Source: Lachnospiraceae bacterium (GTDB lineage Bacteria; Bacillota; Clostridia; Lachnospirales; Lachnospiraceae). Taken from it: DNA of 64,000 bases. The stretch lies in assembly GCA_029012365.1 (NCBI GenBank), contig JAQXLY010000038.1, forward strand, positions 1 through 64,000, written 5' to 3'. The notes beneath the pieces were generated by a model. It was given only the letters and a program-made list of their open reading frames with translations, did not search any database and had not been told where the DNA came from. This document shows positions 9,076-18,794 of the stretch, piece by piece (positions within the stretch are counted from its first letter, which is position 1; the number at the start of each line of letters is the position of its first letter). Both the position numbers and the translations under genes were made by a program.

Positions 9076-9131
9076 ACATATACTGTATATGTCTATATAC
9101 ACAGTATATGCACACTCCTGTCTTTTGTCAA
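9076..9131 (-). promoter_or_regulatory. sigma-A promoter overlapped by palindromic operators (CPBP/NatAB operon)
   Basis: Minus strand TTGACA (9126-9131), 17 nt, TATACT (9103-9108); 17-bp perfect palindrome ACATATACTGTATATGT at 9076-9092 and second imperfect copy ATATAC-ACA-GTATAT at 9095-9109 over the -10. Confidence 0.75.
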
Positions 9132-9170
9132 GTACTTTTTTCATATTCTTTTAAGCAAGCAGATATATAG

Positions 9171-9230
9171 ATTTACAAAAGGACCGGTATCGAATCACAA
9201 ACGTTGATTCAATCCGGTCCTTTTGTAAAT
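9171..9230. terminator. long perfect hairpin terminator, probably bidirectional
   Basis: ATTTACAAAAGGACCGG (9171-9187) pairs perfectly with CCGGTCCTTTTGTAAAT (9214-9230). Confidence 0.85.
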
Positions 9231-9266
9231 TATGATAATTCCTCACAGTCACTGCATTCTATAAAA

Positions 9267-9485
9267 CTATTCCAGATACTCTCTCAGATTTTTCGACAAA
9301 GGTTCGATTGCCTCTCTGCAATCCTTGCAAAGATTCAGCTCGCCCAGTACATAATCATCAAACGGCTTGCAGCGCTTCATTTCTCCGCACAAATAGCACT
9401 CCGTCTTTTTACAGCCTGCAAAACCGACCGCCGTAACAGCCATAATACCTGCAAGCGCAACGATTCTAAATACTTTCTTTCTCAT
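9267..9485 (-). CDS. small lipoprotein with Cys-rich putative zinc-binding C-terminal region
   Basis: Signal peptide plus lipobox (VGFAGC) then ECYLCGEMKRC...LCKDC; own consensus promoter and terminator. Confidence 0.75.
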   Translation of the reverse strand: MRKKVFRIVALAGIMAVTAVGFAGCKKTECYLCGEMKRCKPFDDYVLGELNLCKDCREAIEPLSKNLREYLE

Positions 9486-9532
9486 TGGCAACTCCTCTTT
9501 TTCTTTTCGACCGGGTTACGGTTTATATCCTC

Positions 9533-9561
9533 ATTATAAAATGCAGGCTTTAAATTGTCAA
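9533..9561 (-). promoter_or_regulatory. consensus sigma-A promoter of the small Cys-rich lipoprotein
   Basis: Minus strand TTGACA (9556-9561), 17 nt, TATAAT (9533-9538); -35 overlaps the clpB stop codon. Confidence 0.8.
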
Positions 9562-12143
9562 GATGCTTTGGCGTACAAACCGTCTGCGCCCTTATCGATT
9601 ATTATCGTACTTCCCGGTGCCGCTTCATCACTGAGAATCAGTCTTGCGCTCAAGGTTTCCACATACTTTTGAAGATACCGCTTTAACGGTCGTGCACCGT
9701 AAACCGGGTCATATGCCTCTTCAATAATATATTCCCTTGCCTCCGGCGTCAGTGCTATGGAGAGCTCCTTATCCGCCAGACGCTTGTTTAAATCCGCAAT
9801 CAGAAGCTCAATAATACCTCCGATGTTGTCCTTTGTAAGCGGCTTAAAGAAAATTGTTTCATCCAGACGATTCAAAAATTCCGGACGGAAATGGGCACGC
9901 AGCTCCGTGTTCACTGCCGCTCTCGCCGATTCGCTGATTTCTCCGTCGGCATCAATACCGTCTAAAAGATATTGGGAACCGATATTGGAGGTCATAATCA
10001 GAATCGTATTCTTAAAATCGACGGTTCTGCCCTGTGAGTCCGTGATACGTCCGTCATCAAGCACCTGAAGCAGCACATTGAACACATCCGGATGTGCCTT
10101 TTCGATTTCATCAAACAGCACCACGGAATACGGCTTTCTGCGTACTGCCTCCGTAAGCTGTCCGCCCTCCTCATAGCCTACATATCCCGGAGGCGCTCCT
10201 ATCAGACGGGATACCGAATATTTCTCCATATATTCGCTCATATCAATACGAACCATGTTTGCTTCATTATCAAACAAAGAGGCTGCCAGTGCCTTTGCAA
10301 GCTCTGTCTTGCCTACACCCGTCGGTCCGAGGAACAAGAAAGAGCCAATCGGCTTCGTCGGGTCCTTGATACCTGCCTTTGCCCGGAGAATCGCATCCGC
10401 CACCTTTCTCACACCCTCATCCTGTCCGATGACTCTGCGGTGCAGCTCCTCATCCAGATGAAGCGTCTTATTCCTTTCGCTCTCCGTCAGCTTTGCGACC
10501 GGAATACCCGTCCAGCGCGATACAATTTTGGCAATCTCCTCATCACTGACATTTTCATGCACAAGAGTATGACCCTCCTTTGCAACCGCTTCCTCCTCGG
10601 CCGCAAGCATTTTCTGAAGCTCCGGCAGCCTTCCGTATTTCAGCTCCGCTGCCTTGTTCAAATCATATTCTCTCTCCGCTTTTTGTATTTCGCCGTTCAG
10701 AGCTTCCAACTGCTCTCTCAGCTTTTGAACTCTCTCTACCGACGCTTTCTCATTGTCCCATTTTGCCTTCGACTGTGCAAAGCTCTCCCTCTCCTCGGCA
10801 AGCTCCTTCTGCAATACCTCCAGCCGTTCTCTGCTGATACGGTCATCCTCTTTCTTTAAGGCAGCCTCCTCAATCTCCAGCTGCATAATATGCCGCTTCA
10901 CATCATCAAGCTCCATAGGCAGGGAATTCAGCTCTGTTTTAATCAGTGCACATGCCTCATCGACCAGGTCGATTGCCTTATCCGGCAAAAAGCGGTCCGA
11001 AATATAACGGTTCGAGAGGGTTGCCGCAGAAACCAGTGCTCCATCGGTAATCCGCACTCCGTGGAATACCTCGTAGCGCTCCTTCAAGCCACGAAGAATC
11101 GAAATGGTATCCTCCACTGTCGGTTCATCCACAGATACCGGCTGGAATCTACGTTCCAATGCCGCATCCTTTTCAATATACATACGATATTCGTTTAATG
11201 TAGTTGCTCCGATACAATGAAGCTCTCCTCTTGCCAGCATAGGCTTTAGCATATTTCCCGCATCCATTGCTCCGTCCGTCTTTCCGGCACCTACAATGGT
11301 ATGCAGCTCATCGATAAAGAGGATAATCTTTCCGTCACTCTTTTTCACTTCCTCCAGCACAGCCTTTAAACGTTCCTCAAACTCACCCCGATACTTCGCA
11401 CCTGCTACGAGTGCCCCCATATCCAGTGCAAACAAAATTTTATCCTTTAGGCTTTCCGGTACATCTCCCCGCACAATACGCTGTGCAAGTCCCTCTACTA
11501 CCGCTGTTTTACCGACACCCGGCTCACCGATTAATACCGGATTATTTTTCGTCTTTCTGGAAAGTATGCGGATAACATTTCGTATCTCCGTATCTCTGCC
11601 GATTACCGGATCAAGCTTCTGGTTTCTGGCACGCTCCACTAAGTCGTAGCCGTACTTTTCCAGAGTATCATAGGTTGCCTCCGGATTATCCGTCATCACC
11701 TGCTGATTGCCACGCACTGTAGCAAGTGCCTGTAAGAAGCGTTCTCTTGTAATTCCGAAGGTATGGAACAGCTCTTTAACCTCCCTTGACGGATACTTTA
11801 ACAGAGACAGGAATAAATGCTCTACCGAAACGTAAGCATCTCCCATAGCCTTTGCTTCATCCTCCGCGTAAATGAGTACCTTATTCAGCTCATTTCCTAC
11901 ATATATCTGAGCTGCACCGCTCACCTTTGTCCGCTTATTTAATAATCCCTCAACCTGTGCCGTAAATACCTCCGGCACCATCTCCATTTTCGTAAGAAGC
12001 TTCGGAATCAATCCCTCGTCATCCTTCATTAATGCATACAAAAGATGCTCCTCGGCAAGTTCCTGATGCCCGTAATCATAAGCAATCTTCTCACAATCCT
12101 GTACCGCCTGCATTGACTTTTGTGTAAACTTATTAATATTCAT
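9558..12143 (-). CDS. clpB: ATP-dependent chaperone ClpB
   Basis: 861 aa; [18 protein letters not shown] and [15 protein letters not shown] Walker A motifs, coiled-coil middle domain, [36 protein letters not shown]. Confidence 0.98.
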   Translation of the reverse strand: MNINKFTQKSMQAVQDCEKIAYDYGHQELAEEHLLYALMKDDEGLIPKLLTKMEMVPEVFTAQVEGLLNKRTKVSGAAQIYVGNELNKVLIYAEDEAKAMGDAYVSVEHLFLSLLKYPSREVKELFHTFGITRERFLQALATVRGNQQVMTDNPEATYDTLEKYGYDLVERARNQKLDPVIGRDTEIRNVIRILSRKTKNNPVLIGEPGVGKTAVVEGLAQRIVRGDVPESLKDKILFALDMGALVAGAKYRGEFEERLKAVLEEVKKSDGKIILFIDELHTIVGAGKTDGAMDAGNMLKPMLARGELHCIGATTLNEYRMYIEKDAALERRFQPVSVDEPTVEDTISILRGLKERYEVFHGVRITDGALVSAATLSNRYISDRFLPDKAIDLVDEACALIKTELNSLPMELDDVKRHIMQLEIEEAALKKEDDRISRERLEVLQKELAEERESFAQSKAKWDNEKASVERVQKLREQLEALNGEIQKAEREYDLNKAAELKYGRLPELQKMLAAEEEAVAKEGHTLVHENVSDEEIAKIVSRWTGIPVAKLTESERNKTLHLDEELHRRVIGQDEGVRKVADAILRAKAGIKDPTKPIGSFLFLGPTGVGKTELAKALAASLFDNEANMVRIDMSEYMEKYSVSRLIGAPPGYVGYEEGGQLTEAVRRKPYSVVLFDEIEKAHPDVFNVLLQVLDDGRITDSQGRTVDFKNTILIMTSNIGSQYLLDGIDADGEISESARAAVNTELRAHFRPEFLNRLDETIFFKPLTKDNIGGIIELLIADLNKRLADKELSIALTPEAREYIIEEAYDPVYGARPLKRYLQKYVETLSARLILSDEAAPGSTIIIDKGADGLYAKAS

Positions 12144-12203
12144 AGTGCATCTCTCCCTTCCGTTACCTATGAACTCACAACTTTTTCTATTTGTTCTATA
12201 TAG

Positions 12204-12232
12204 ACTATAACACTGTTCTTCTTAAAATGCAA
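12204..12232 (-). promoter_or_regulatory. clpB promoter
   Basis: Minus strand TTGCAT (12227-12232), 17 nt, TATAGT (12204-12209). No CIRCE or CtsR box seen by eye. Confidence 0.55.
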
Positions 12233-12311
12233 GTACTTTTTGATTATTATATTATTAGCTAATGTATCCCGCGAAATTCTTCATGTTCCTGTTTGTTTTC
12301 AAAAACTTGCA

Positions 12312-12353
12312 TTCAATAGGGGCTGACGTCAACAAACGTCAGCCCCTATTGAA
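12312..12353. terminator. rho-independent terminator after the response regulator gene
   Basis: TTCAATAGGGGCTGACG (12312-12328) / CGTCAGCCCCTATTGAA (12337-12353), 17-bp perfect stem with 8-nt loop. Confidence 0.85.
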
Positions 12354-12402
12354 AGACCCTCACAAAGTTTAACAACCCCTCAAAAACTTTGCTTATCTAA
12401 TT

Positions 12403-13131
12403 TTACACATACTCGGAATAGCTTATTCCTGTGTATTTTTTAAAGCATCTTCCGAAATAGTTCGGATCCGGAATCCCCACTTCATTCGCCGTTTCAAACA
12501 TTTTGTAGCTGCTTTTTTTAAGCTCAATCGCACGTTCCATCCGGCATTTCATTAAATACTCCAAAAAGCTCATGCCCATCTCACGTTTGAATTTGCGGCT
12601 CAAATAACATGCATTAAATCCGAATTGTTGTGCAACGGATGTTAAATTAATCGTTGAATCCTTATAATTTTCTCTCAGATATATTGCAATTTGCTGTACC
12701 TCATAAGAGTTAATGCCTTCCTCTTCCGCTTCGACAATTTCAGACTCCGTCTTCCTCTTATCAATTTTCTCAACAACCTTTTTGAGAATTTTTTCGACAT
12801 CCTTTCTCACAATAGGCTTCAGCATATATTCCACCACAGGAAGACTTACACACTGTCTGGCATACTCAAAATCATCAAATCCGGTAAGAACTATAACCAT
12901 CAAATCAGGATATCTGGTTGTTGCTACTCTTGTGAATTCTATCCCGTTCATAAACGGCATACAAATATCCACAAAGACTATGTCAGGATTGACATCATCA
13001 ATAACGTTAATCGCTTCAATACCACTCGCAGCCACACCTACAACCTCAAGTCCCAAAGCTTCCCAGGCAATGGTTTCCTGCAAACGCTTTCGTACTGCTA
13101 TTTCATCGTCAATGATCATTACTCTGTACAT
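12403..13131 (-). CDS. two-component response regulator, AraC-type (YesN-like)
   Basis: MYRVMIIDDEIAVRKRL receiver domain, C-terminal AraC HTH (YLSRKFKREMGMSFLEYLMKCRMERAIELK). Confidence 0.92.
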   Translation of the reverse strand: MYRVMIIDDEIAVRKRLQETIAWEALGLEVVGVAASGIEAINVIDDVNPDIVFVDICMPFMNGIEFTRVATTRYPDLMVIVLTGFDDFEYARQCVSLPVVEYMLKPIVRKDVEKILKKVVEKIDKRKTESEIVEAEEEGINSYEVQQIAIYLRENYKDSTINLTSVAQQFGFNACYLSRKFKREMGMSFLEYLMKCRMERAIELKKSSYKMFETANEVGIPDPNYFGRCFKKYTGISYSEYV

Positions 13132-14899
13132 TCTTTATCTCACCCTCGTATCTTGTTTTCCAAATTTCCATCGGGAAAATCAGCTCAATCTCTGTGTACT
13201 CACCTTTTTCACTACGTATATTAACCACATCGTCGCGTTTACAATAATATCTCATCCGATTTATTGTTCCTGCAAGACCAAATCCGTCAGTGTCATGGTT
13301 TCTGTTCGTTCTCTCGATTGCCTGAAACCTTTCTATTTGCGCACTATCCATTCCGATACCTGCATCATATACCAATATATGTAATCCATCTTCCTGCATT
13401 TTTGCAGTTATTCTAATAATACATTTTTCACCCTTTGGTTTTATTCCGTGATAAATGCAATTCTCCACCAAAGGCTGTAAAATCAGCTTAGGTACCATAA
13501 AATTCTGCGCTTCCTCATCAATATTGTATTCATCCGTAAACATATCCTCATATCTTGCTTTTTGCAGAAAAAGATAGTCCTGAGTAATTCTTATTTCATT
13601 CTCAAGCGGAATCTCTTTATTCCCTTTGCTCAAAAAGATACGATAAAAGCTTCCAAGCGTTTCCAGCGCTTCCTGTGTTCTTTCTGCCTGCTCCTGCATC
13701 GCAAGATAGCTGATTGTCTCTAATGTATTATACAAAAAATGTGGCTTAATCTGTTCATACAGTACCTTCATTTCCGATGCACGAATGTTCTCTTCCTCCT
13801 GAAGAAGACGGGAAAACAGTTCGTTCATATAATCAATCATACTGTTATAGCTTGCAGCCAGTCGCCCGATTTCATCATCAGGCATTTCTTCCTCTATTCG
13901 CCGTAGCCAGCCTTCCGACTTTGTTCTCTCAATTGCATCATTCAAAGTCAAAATAGGCATGGTAATATTCTTTCTTACAAAAAGATTATAAATAATTATA
14001 GTAAAATACAACGCGCAAAAGGTCAAAAGCATCGCAAACACTATTTCAATCGGCATAGGTTTTGCATGAGTACGTGCATAACACATAACCACCAGAGAAT
14101 CTGTCGATTGCTTCGCAGTAAACACGCCCATCTTCCCGTTTACGAATTTGTTTTTGGAAATCATTTCTTTACTTACACAGCTTTCATTAAAAAAGTCTGC
14201 TACAGCTTCATCGCCGCACAAAAATGTGCCGGTATCGTCAGTGATACACATCCCGCTTACTTCCTGGAGTGAAAGCACCTCATCAAAACAACTGTTGGAA
14301 ATATTCATAAATAACACTCCCAACAGTTTCTGCGTATAGATATCGTAGATTGCACGGGCAAATGTAAGGGACGGTACTCCATCCGTTTTCATAATAATGC
14401 CGTTCCCGTCAATGGAAAGCACCCTTGCACCCCTTGCATCCATAATACGTTCCCATTCATCTGCTTCCGTATTAATGAAATATGCGCTCTTGCCCGTATT
14501 TGCATATGCTCCGTCCAGTCTGAATACATAGACCGAATCAATATAGTTTACTTTTCCGTGTAAATTCAAAGTTTCATACATTCCCATACGGGCATCATAA
14601 GAATTATTCGGATTAGCCGCTTCGCTGCTAAGAAAGCTGACAACCTTTTCATTTACCATAATCAGCCTGGAAATGTAGTTATAATGTTGAATCGTAGCAT
14701 TAATATTGGAAACCACATTATTCACGGCAGTTTCCGAAGCTCTGGCTCTGTAATCCGTATTAATTCTATGCAAAATGACAGCAAATGCCACTATAAAAAC
14801 AATACTAAAAGAACCAAGCAGAAAGACAAAGAACTTCACCGTCTTCTGCTTGAGTGATTTCGATTGATTCATGCTACTTAATTGCTTCCACAGACCCAT
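13109..14899 (-). CDS. two-component sensor histidine kinase (YesM-like, HisKA_7TM/LytS-type His kinase)
   Basis: TM-flanked sensor domain, HAMP-like region, QIKPHFLYNTLETI H-box, LQPLVENCIYHGIKP N-box. Confidence 0.93.
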   Translation of the reverse strand: MGLWKQLSSMNQSKSLKQKTVKFFVFLLGSFSIVFIVAFAVILHRINTDYRARASETAVNNVVSNINATIQHYNYISRLIMVNEKVVSFLSSEAANPNNSYDARMGMYETLNLHGKVNYIDSVYVFRLDGAYANTGKSAYFINTEADEWERIMDARGARVLSIDGNGIIMKTDGVPSLTFARAIYDIYTQKLLGVLFMNISNSCFDEVLSLQEVSGMCITDDTGTFLCGDEAVADFFNESCVSKEMISKNKFVNGKMGVFTAKQSTDSLVVMCYARTHAKPMPIEIVFAMLLTFCALYFTIIIYNLFVRKNITMPILTLNDAIERTKSEGWLRRIEEEMPDDEIGRLAASYNSMIDYMNELFSRLLQEEENIRASEMKVLYEQIKPHFLYNTLETISYLAMQEQAERTQEALETLGSFYRIFLSKGNKEIPLENEIRITQDYLFLQKARYEDMFTDEYNIDEEAQNFMVPKLILQPLVENCIYHGIKPKGEKCIIRITAKMQEDGLHILVYDAGIGMDSAQIERFQAIERTNRNHDTDGFGLAGTINRMRYYCKRDDVVNIRSEKGEYTEIELIFPMEIWKTRYEGEIKNVQSNDH

Positions 14900-14948
14900 A
14901 CTCTTTCCTCAGCCAACCGGTATAATGCAGACATATTTTAAATACAAG

Positions 14949-15812
14949 TTAACCCTTAATAGCTCCTGCAATAAAGCTGTCCTGAATTTTCTTACTGAAG
15001 AATATATAGAAAATCAGTAACGGGAACGTAGCCATAACCAATGCTGCACCTACCGGTCCCCAGTTTGTTAAGTGTTGACCTGTAAGATCCTTAATACCTA
15101 CCGGTAGTGTTTTATGTGAACCACCATTCACAAAAATAGTTGCAAACATTAACTCATTCCAGCACTGCAGCAGAGTATATATTGATACCGTAGCAACTGC
15201 CGGCTTCATCAGCGGTACAATAATCTGGAAGAAAATCCGGAAGGTACCACAGCCGTCAATACATGCTGCTTCATCCAGCTCAATCGGAATTCCTTCCATA
15301 AAGCCGGTACAAATCAACACTGCCATTGCAAGCGAGAAAGCCGCATAAGGAACAATTAAGGCTATATACGTATCAACCAAATGAAGCTTCGAAATAATGA
15401 TAAATACCGGTACAATGGATGCATGAATCGGAATTGTAAGTCCAAGCATCAGGAAGCTGTTCATTGTCTTTCTGCCCTTCCAGATAAATCTCGTAAGAGC
15501 AAACGTAGCCATAAGAGCAGCGAGCATAACAATTACAATCGTTGCAACCGCAACTAATGTACTGTTAAAATAATAAAGGAAAACATTTCCTGTTTTCAAG
15601 GCCTTCGCATAGTTTGACCACAACCATTCATTTGGAAGTCCTGCTACATTTCCGCCATATATTTCTGCATTGCTCTTTAATGAAAAAGTAAACATCCAAT
15701 ATATAGGAAACAAATTAACAAGTGCCCAAATACCCAATATCACATACAAAATTGTCTCTTTTACGGTTTTCCTTGCCTTGAGTGAGGATATTGATACTTC
15801 TTTCTTTGCCAT
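14949..15812 (-). CDS. carbohydrate ABC transporter permease (MalG-like)
   Basis: MalG-type EAA motif region (ELDEAACIDGCGTFRIFFQIIVPLMKPA). Confidence 0.93.
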   Translation of the reverse strand: MAKKEVSISSLKARKTVKETILYVILGIWALVNLFPIYWMFTFSLKSNAEIYGGNVAGLPNEWLWSNYAKALKTGNVFLYYFNSTLVAVATIVIVMLAALMATFALTRFIWKGRKTMNSFLMLGLTIPIHASIVPVFIIISKLHLVDTYIALIVPYAAFSLAMAVLICTGFMEGIPIELDEAACIDGCGTFRIFFQIIVPLMKPAVATVSIYTLLQCWNELMFATIFVNGGSHKTLPVGIKDLTGQHLTNWGPVGAALVMATFPLLIFYIFFSKKIQDSFIAGAIKG

Positions 15813-15814
15813 GT

Positions 15815-16723
15815 TCATCCCCTCTTTCTTTTCTTACTTACCGTCTCTCTGTCTCTAAATATTGCATTGATTAGTATTGCAGCTGCGAAACAAAGAATAA
15901 TTAACAGCAGAGCAATTGCACTACCCATACCATATCTGCCACCATCAAAGCCCTGATTAATCAAAAGAATCGTCGGTACTACGGCAGGATTATTACCCGG
16001 CTCTCCGCCCATCAATACATAAATAAGATCGAACGATTTAAAAGAACCCGTAACAGCAAAAATTGTACTGATTCTGAGAATCGGCTTTATATAAGGCAGA
16101 ACAATATATCTGTTTACCTTAGCTTCACTTGCACCGTCTATCATTGCAGCCTCGCGGTATTCTGTAGGAACACTTTTTACTCCGGCATACAGTAAAAGCA
16201 TGTGATATCCGACAAACTGCCATACGGTAGGTATAAATGCCGCAATTAATGCAGTTTTCGGATCACCGAGCCATATCCTTGTCCAGCTTTCTAATCCCAG
16301 AGCTCTTAAAGCTGTATTCAGAATACCATATTCAGGATTGTAAATCTTTAACCAAAGCTGACCGATTACTATGGTTGAAATCAATACCGGCATAAAGAAT
16401 ATCGATAAGAAGCCTCTTTCTCCCTTTCGGCCTTTTCCCAAAACCAATGCGAAGAACAACGAAATCGGAAGCTGAATAAATACAGATAATACCGCTAATA
16501 AACAGCAATTCCCCAAAGCCTTCCAAAAGCGAAGACGTTCACTTGTAAACAACTCTTTATAATTGTCTAAGCCAACAAAAGTCTTCGCTCCGAATCCTTT
16601 AAAGTTGAAAAAGCTGTAATAAGCAGACATAAAAATCGGTGCCACCAGAATTCCCACAAACAGTATTAATGCCGGTGCCATAAAAAGAGCAATTTTCCAT
16701 TTACTGCTATATATTTTCTTCAT
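15815..16723 (-). CDS. carbohydrate ABC transporter permease (MalF-like)
   Basis: EYREAAMIDGASEAKVNRYIVLPYIKPILRIS EAA motif; polytopic. Confidence 0.93.
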   Translation of the reverse strand: MKKIYSSKWKIALFMAPALILFVGILVAPIFMSAYYSFFNFKGFGAKTFVGLDNYKELFTSERLRFWKALGNCCLLAVLSVFIQLPISLFFALVLGKGRKGERGFLSIFFMPVLISTIVIGQLWLKIYNPEYGILNTALRALGLESWTRIWLGDPKTALIAAFIPTVWQFVGYHMLLLYAGVKSVPTEYREAAMIDGASEAKVNRYIVLPYIKPILRISTIFAVTGSFKSFDLIYVLMGGEPGNNPAVVPTILLINQGFDGGRYGMGSAIALLLIILCFAAAILINAIFRDRETVSKKRKRG

Positions 16724-16738
16724 ACTTCACTTCCTTTT

Positions 16739-16780
16739 AAAAAGCGGTCCTCACAGGAAAATCCATATGAGAACCGCTTA
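16739..16780 (-). terminator. intercistronic hairpin between solute-binding protein and permease genes
   Basis: Minus strand AAGCGGTTCTCATA...TGTGAGGACCGCTTTTT. Confidence 0.65.
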
Positions 16781-16800
16781 TAGTCATGTTATGGTTTGAA

Positions 16801-18045
16801 TTACTTAATGTCCTTTACCAAACCGTCTACAAACTCCTGACCATTAATCTGGGAAGAATAAATCTTACTTACATAGTCAAGGTAAATCTGTGCGGTCTCA
16901 GCAGACATAGCAGTGTCACCGAATAACACGTACTGGCTTGCATTTGCACAAATCTCAGATACGGACTGGGTCAGCGGGTTAATGCTGGAGGTATCATAGT
17001 CCGGTGTCCAAGCCGGAAGACCGCAACCATCAAGGTAACCGTAACGGCAGATACCCTTAGCAAGCTCGAAAGCTGCCTTTGCAGCTACTTCTGCGTTCTT
17101 AGAACCTGCTGCTACTGCAAGAGTATCGGACGGTCCACCGATAAGCTCGCCTAACTGAGACTTGGAAGAATCAATTACCGGGAACTCAGAAACCTTAACA
17201 AAATCTAATCCTGCATTGCTGAAGTCTGCACAGTTCCAGGTTCCGTTCATGTAGAATGCATATTTTCCAGCCATGAAGTTAGCCTTAACTTCATCATTGG
17301 TAAGTGCAATTCCGTTCGGGTCGAAGTACTTCTTGTTAATCATTTCCTGGAAAATACCAACTGCCTTTGCAACATCTGCGTTGTTCCACGAATCGGTGCC
17401 TGCGAAAATCTTGTTAAGAGCGGTAGCACCTGCAGTCTTCTCAATGATGGACTCAAGGTACTCGGTTACACACCAGGTCTCCTTACCGGAGCAGCCAAAC
17501 GGAATGATTCCCTTTGCAACAAGCTTATCGCAGCAATCAATAAGTTCATCGTATGTAGCCGGAACTTCGGTGTAACCAACTTCCTTAAGAAGGTTCATGT
17601 TAGCAAACATACCGACAATGTTCATGGTCATCGGAACACCGTAGTACTTACCGTCGTACTTAACGTTACCCATCATAACCTCAGGGAGCTCGTTCTTGTA
17701 GGTTGCGTAAACATCATCTACACAGTATACACGACCCTCGGATACGAAGTCACCAAGGAATGCACAGGACCAGGTAAAGAAAATGTCCGGCATCTCGTTT
17801 GCGGAAACTGCTGCCTTAATCTTTGTCTTGTAAGCCTGATTTTCTGTTGCTTCCCATTTGAAGTTGATTTCCGGGTGAGCCTTCTCGAAATCTGCAATGG
17901 ATGCCTCATAGGAATGACGGTTAGAGTCACTCTCTGTAGCGATACACCACATGGTAAGATCTGTCTTACCTTCATCCTTCTTGCCGCAGGCAACTAAGGA
18001 CAGAGCCATAGCTCCTACTAATAATGTTGATAATAACTTTTTCAT
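16801..18045 (-). CDS. extracellular solute-binding lipoprotein, sugar ABC transporter
   Basis: MKKLLSTLLVGAMALSLVACGKKDEG lipobox; family 1 SBP features. Start reassigned from 18117. Confidence 0.93.
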   Translation of the reverse strand: MKKLLSTLLVGAMALSLVACGKKDEGKTDLTMWCIATESDSNRHSYEASIADFEKAHPEINFKWEATENQAYKTKIKAAVSANEMPDIFFTWSCAFLGDFVSEGRVYCVDDVYATYKNELPEVMMGNVKYDGKYYGVPMTMNIVGMFANMNLLKEVGYTEVPATYDELIDCCDKLVAKGIIPFGCSGKETWCVTEYLESIIEKTAGATALNKIFAGTDSWNNADVAKAVGIFQEMINKKYFDPNGIALTNDEVKANFMAGKYAFYMNGTWNCADFSNAGLDFVKVSEFPVIDSSKSQLGELIGGPSDTLAVAAGSKNAEVAAKAAFELAKGICRYGYLDGCGLPAWTPDYDTSSINPLTQSVSEICANASQYVLFGDTAMSAETAQIYLDYVSKIYSSQINGQEFVDGLVKDIK

Positions 18046-18095
18046 TTTATCCTCCTCTGATAAAATATATTTATGATTACGGGCAGAACCCGTTA

Positions 18096-18683
18096 TCACC
18101 GTTTTAACATAAGCCACGGATACTCTATATGGAGCTCATCTTCGTCTAACGAATAGTAAAACACTGTATCTTCCAATGCCTCGCCATACATAAGCTTTAC
18201 CGTACCGGCTTCCTCATCAACGGCATAATACCCTGTAAGGGCACCGTCTTCCATGAAAGTACCTTTATCCGAAAATTCAAAGGTCCAGCCTTTCTCCTCA
18301 CATTTCCACAAGCCGACTATCGTATCTCCCGGAATCTGTGGCTGTCTGGTGTATGTACTCTGTATGTACACGTACATTCCTTCTCCGTCGAACTGATAAC
18401 GAAGTTTTTTTGTCTCTTCCTTATCATCCGTCAGTGAAATAAACTGCTCGTCGCTTGAATACTGATATTTCTCTCCCTCGAATTTCGCACTGCCGTCCGT
18501 TTTAAACTCAGCTACTGTTTCTTTCGTGTCATGAACATACGCCCATTTGCCGAGTAACTTCTTTTCGTAATCATTCTGCTGTATATCCGATTTTTTGCAA
18601 CCTGCAGCACATACAGCCAAAGTCAGGGAAATAAGCACAAAACATACTATACTTTTTATCTTAACATTGTCTATTTTATTCAT
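18096..18683 (-). CDS. lipoprotein of unknown function (repeated GKW-type lipocalin-like modules)
   Basis: Lipobox LAVCAAGCKKS; LLGKWAYVHDTKETVAEFKTDGSAKFEG and VGLWKCEEKGWTFEFSDKGTFMEDG repeats. Confidence 0.7.
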   Translation of the reverse strand: MNKIDNVKIKSIVCFVLISLTLAVCAAGCKKSDIQQNDYEKKLLGKWAYVHDTKETVAEFKTDGSAKFEGEKYQYSSDEQFISLTDDKEETKKLRYQFDGEGMYVYIQSTYTRQPQIPGDTIVGLWKCEEKGWTFEFSDKGTFMEDGALTGYYAVDEEAGTVKLMYGEALEDTVFYYSLDEDELHIEYPWLMLKR

Positions 18684-18794
18684 TTTTCCACCTGCCTATA
18701 TCTAATTATACCGCAACTTTCACAAAAATGAAAGCATTTTTTTTACTTTTTTAAGCACATATTATACTATTCTTTCTTCATTCGTACAGAAGTC

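Noticed and set aside
10092-10859. 255-aa plus-strand ORF
   Set aside because: Fully antisense to clpB; composition typical of a shadow frame; no RBS or family motif.
12144-12260. CIRCE or CtsR operator upstream of clpB
   Set aside because: No TTAGCACTC-N9-GAGTGCTAA or GGTCAAA repeat found; only an ordinary promoter is visible.
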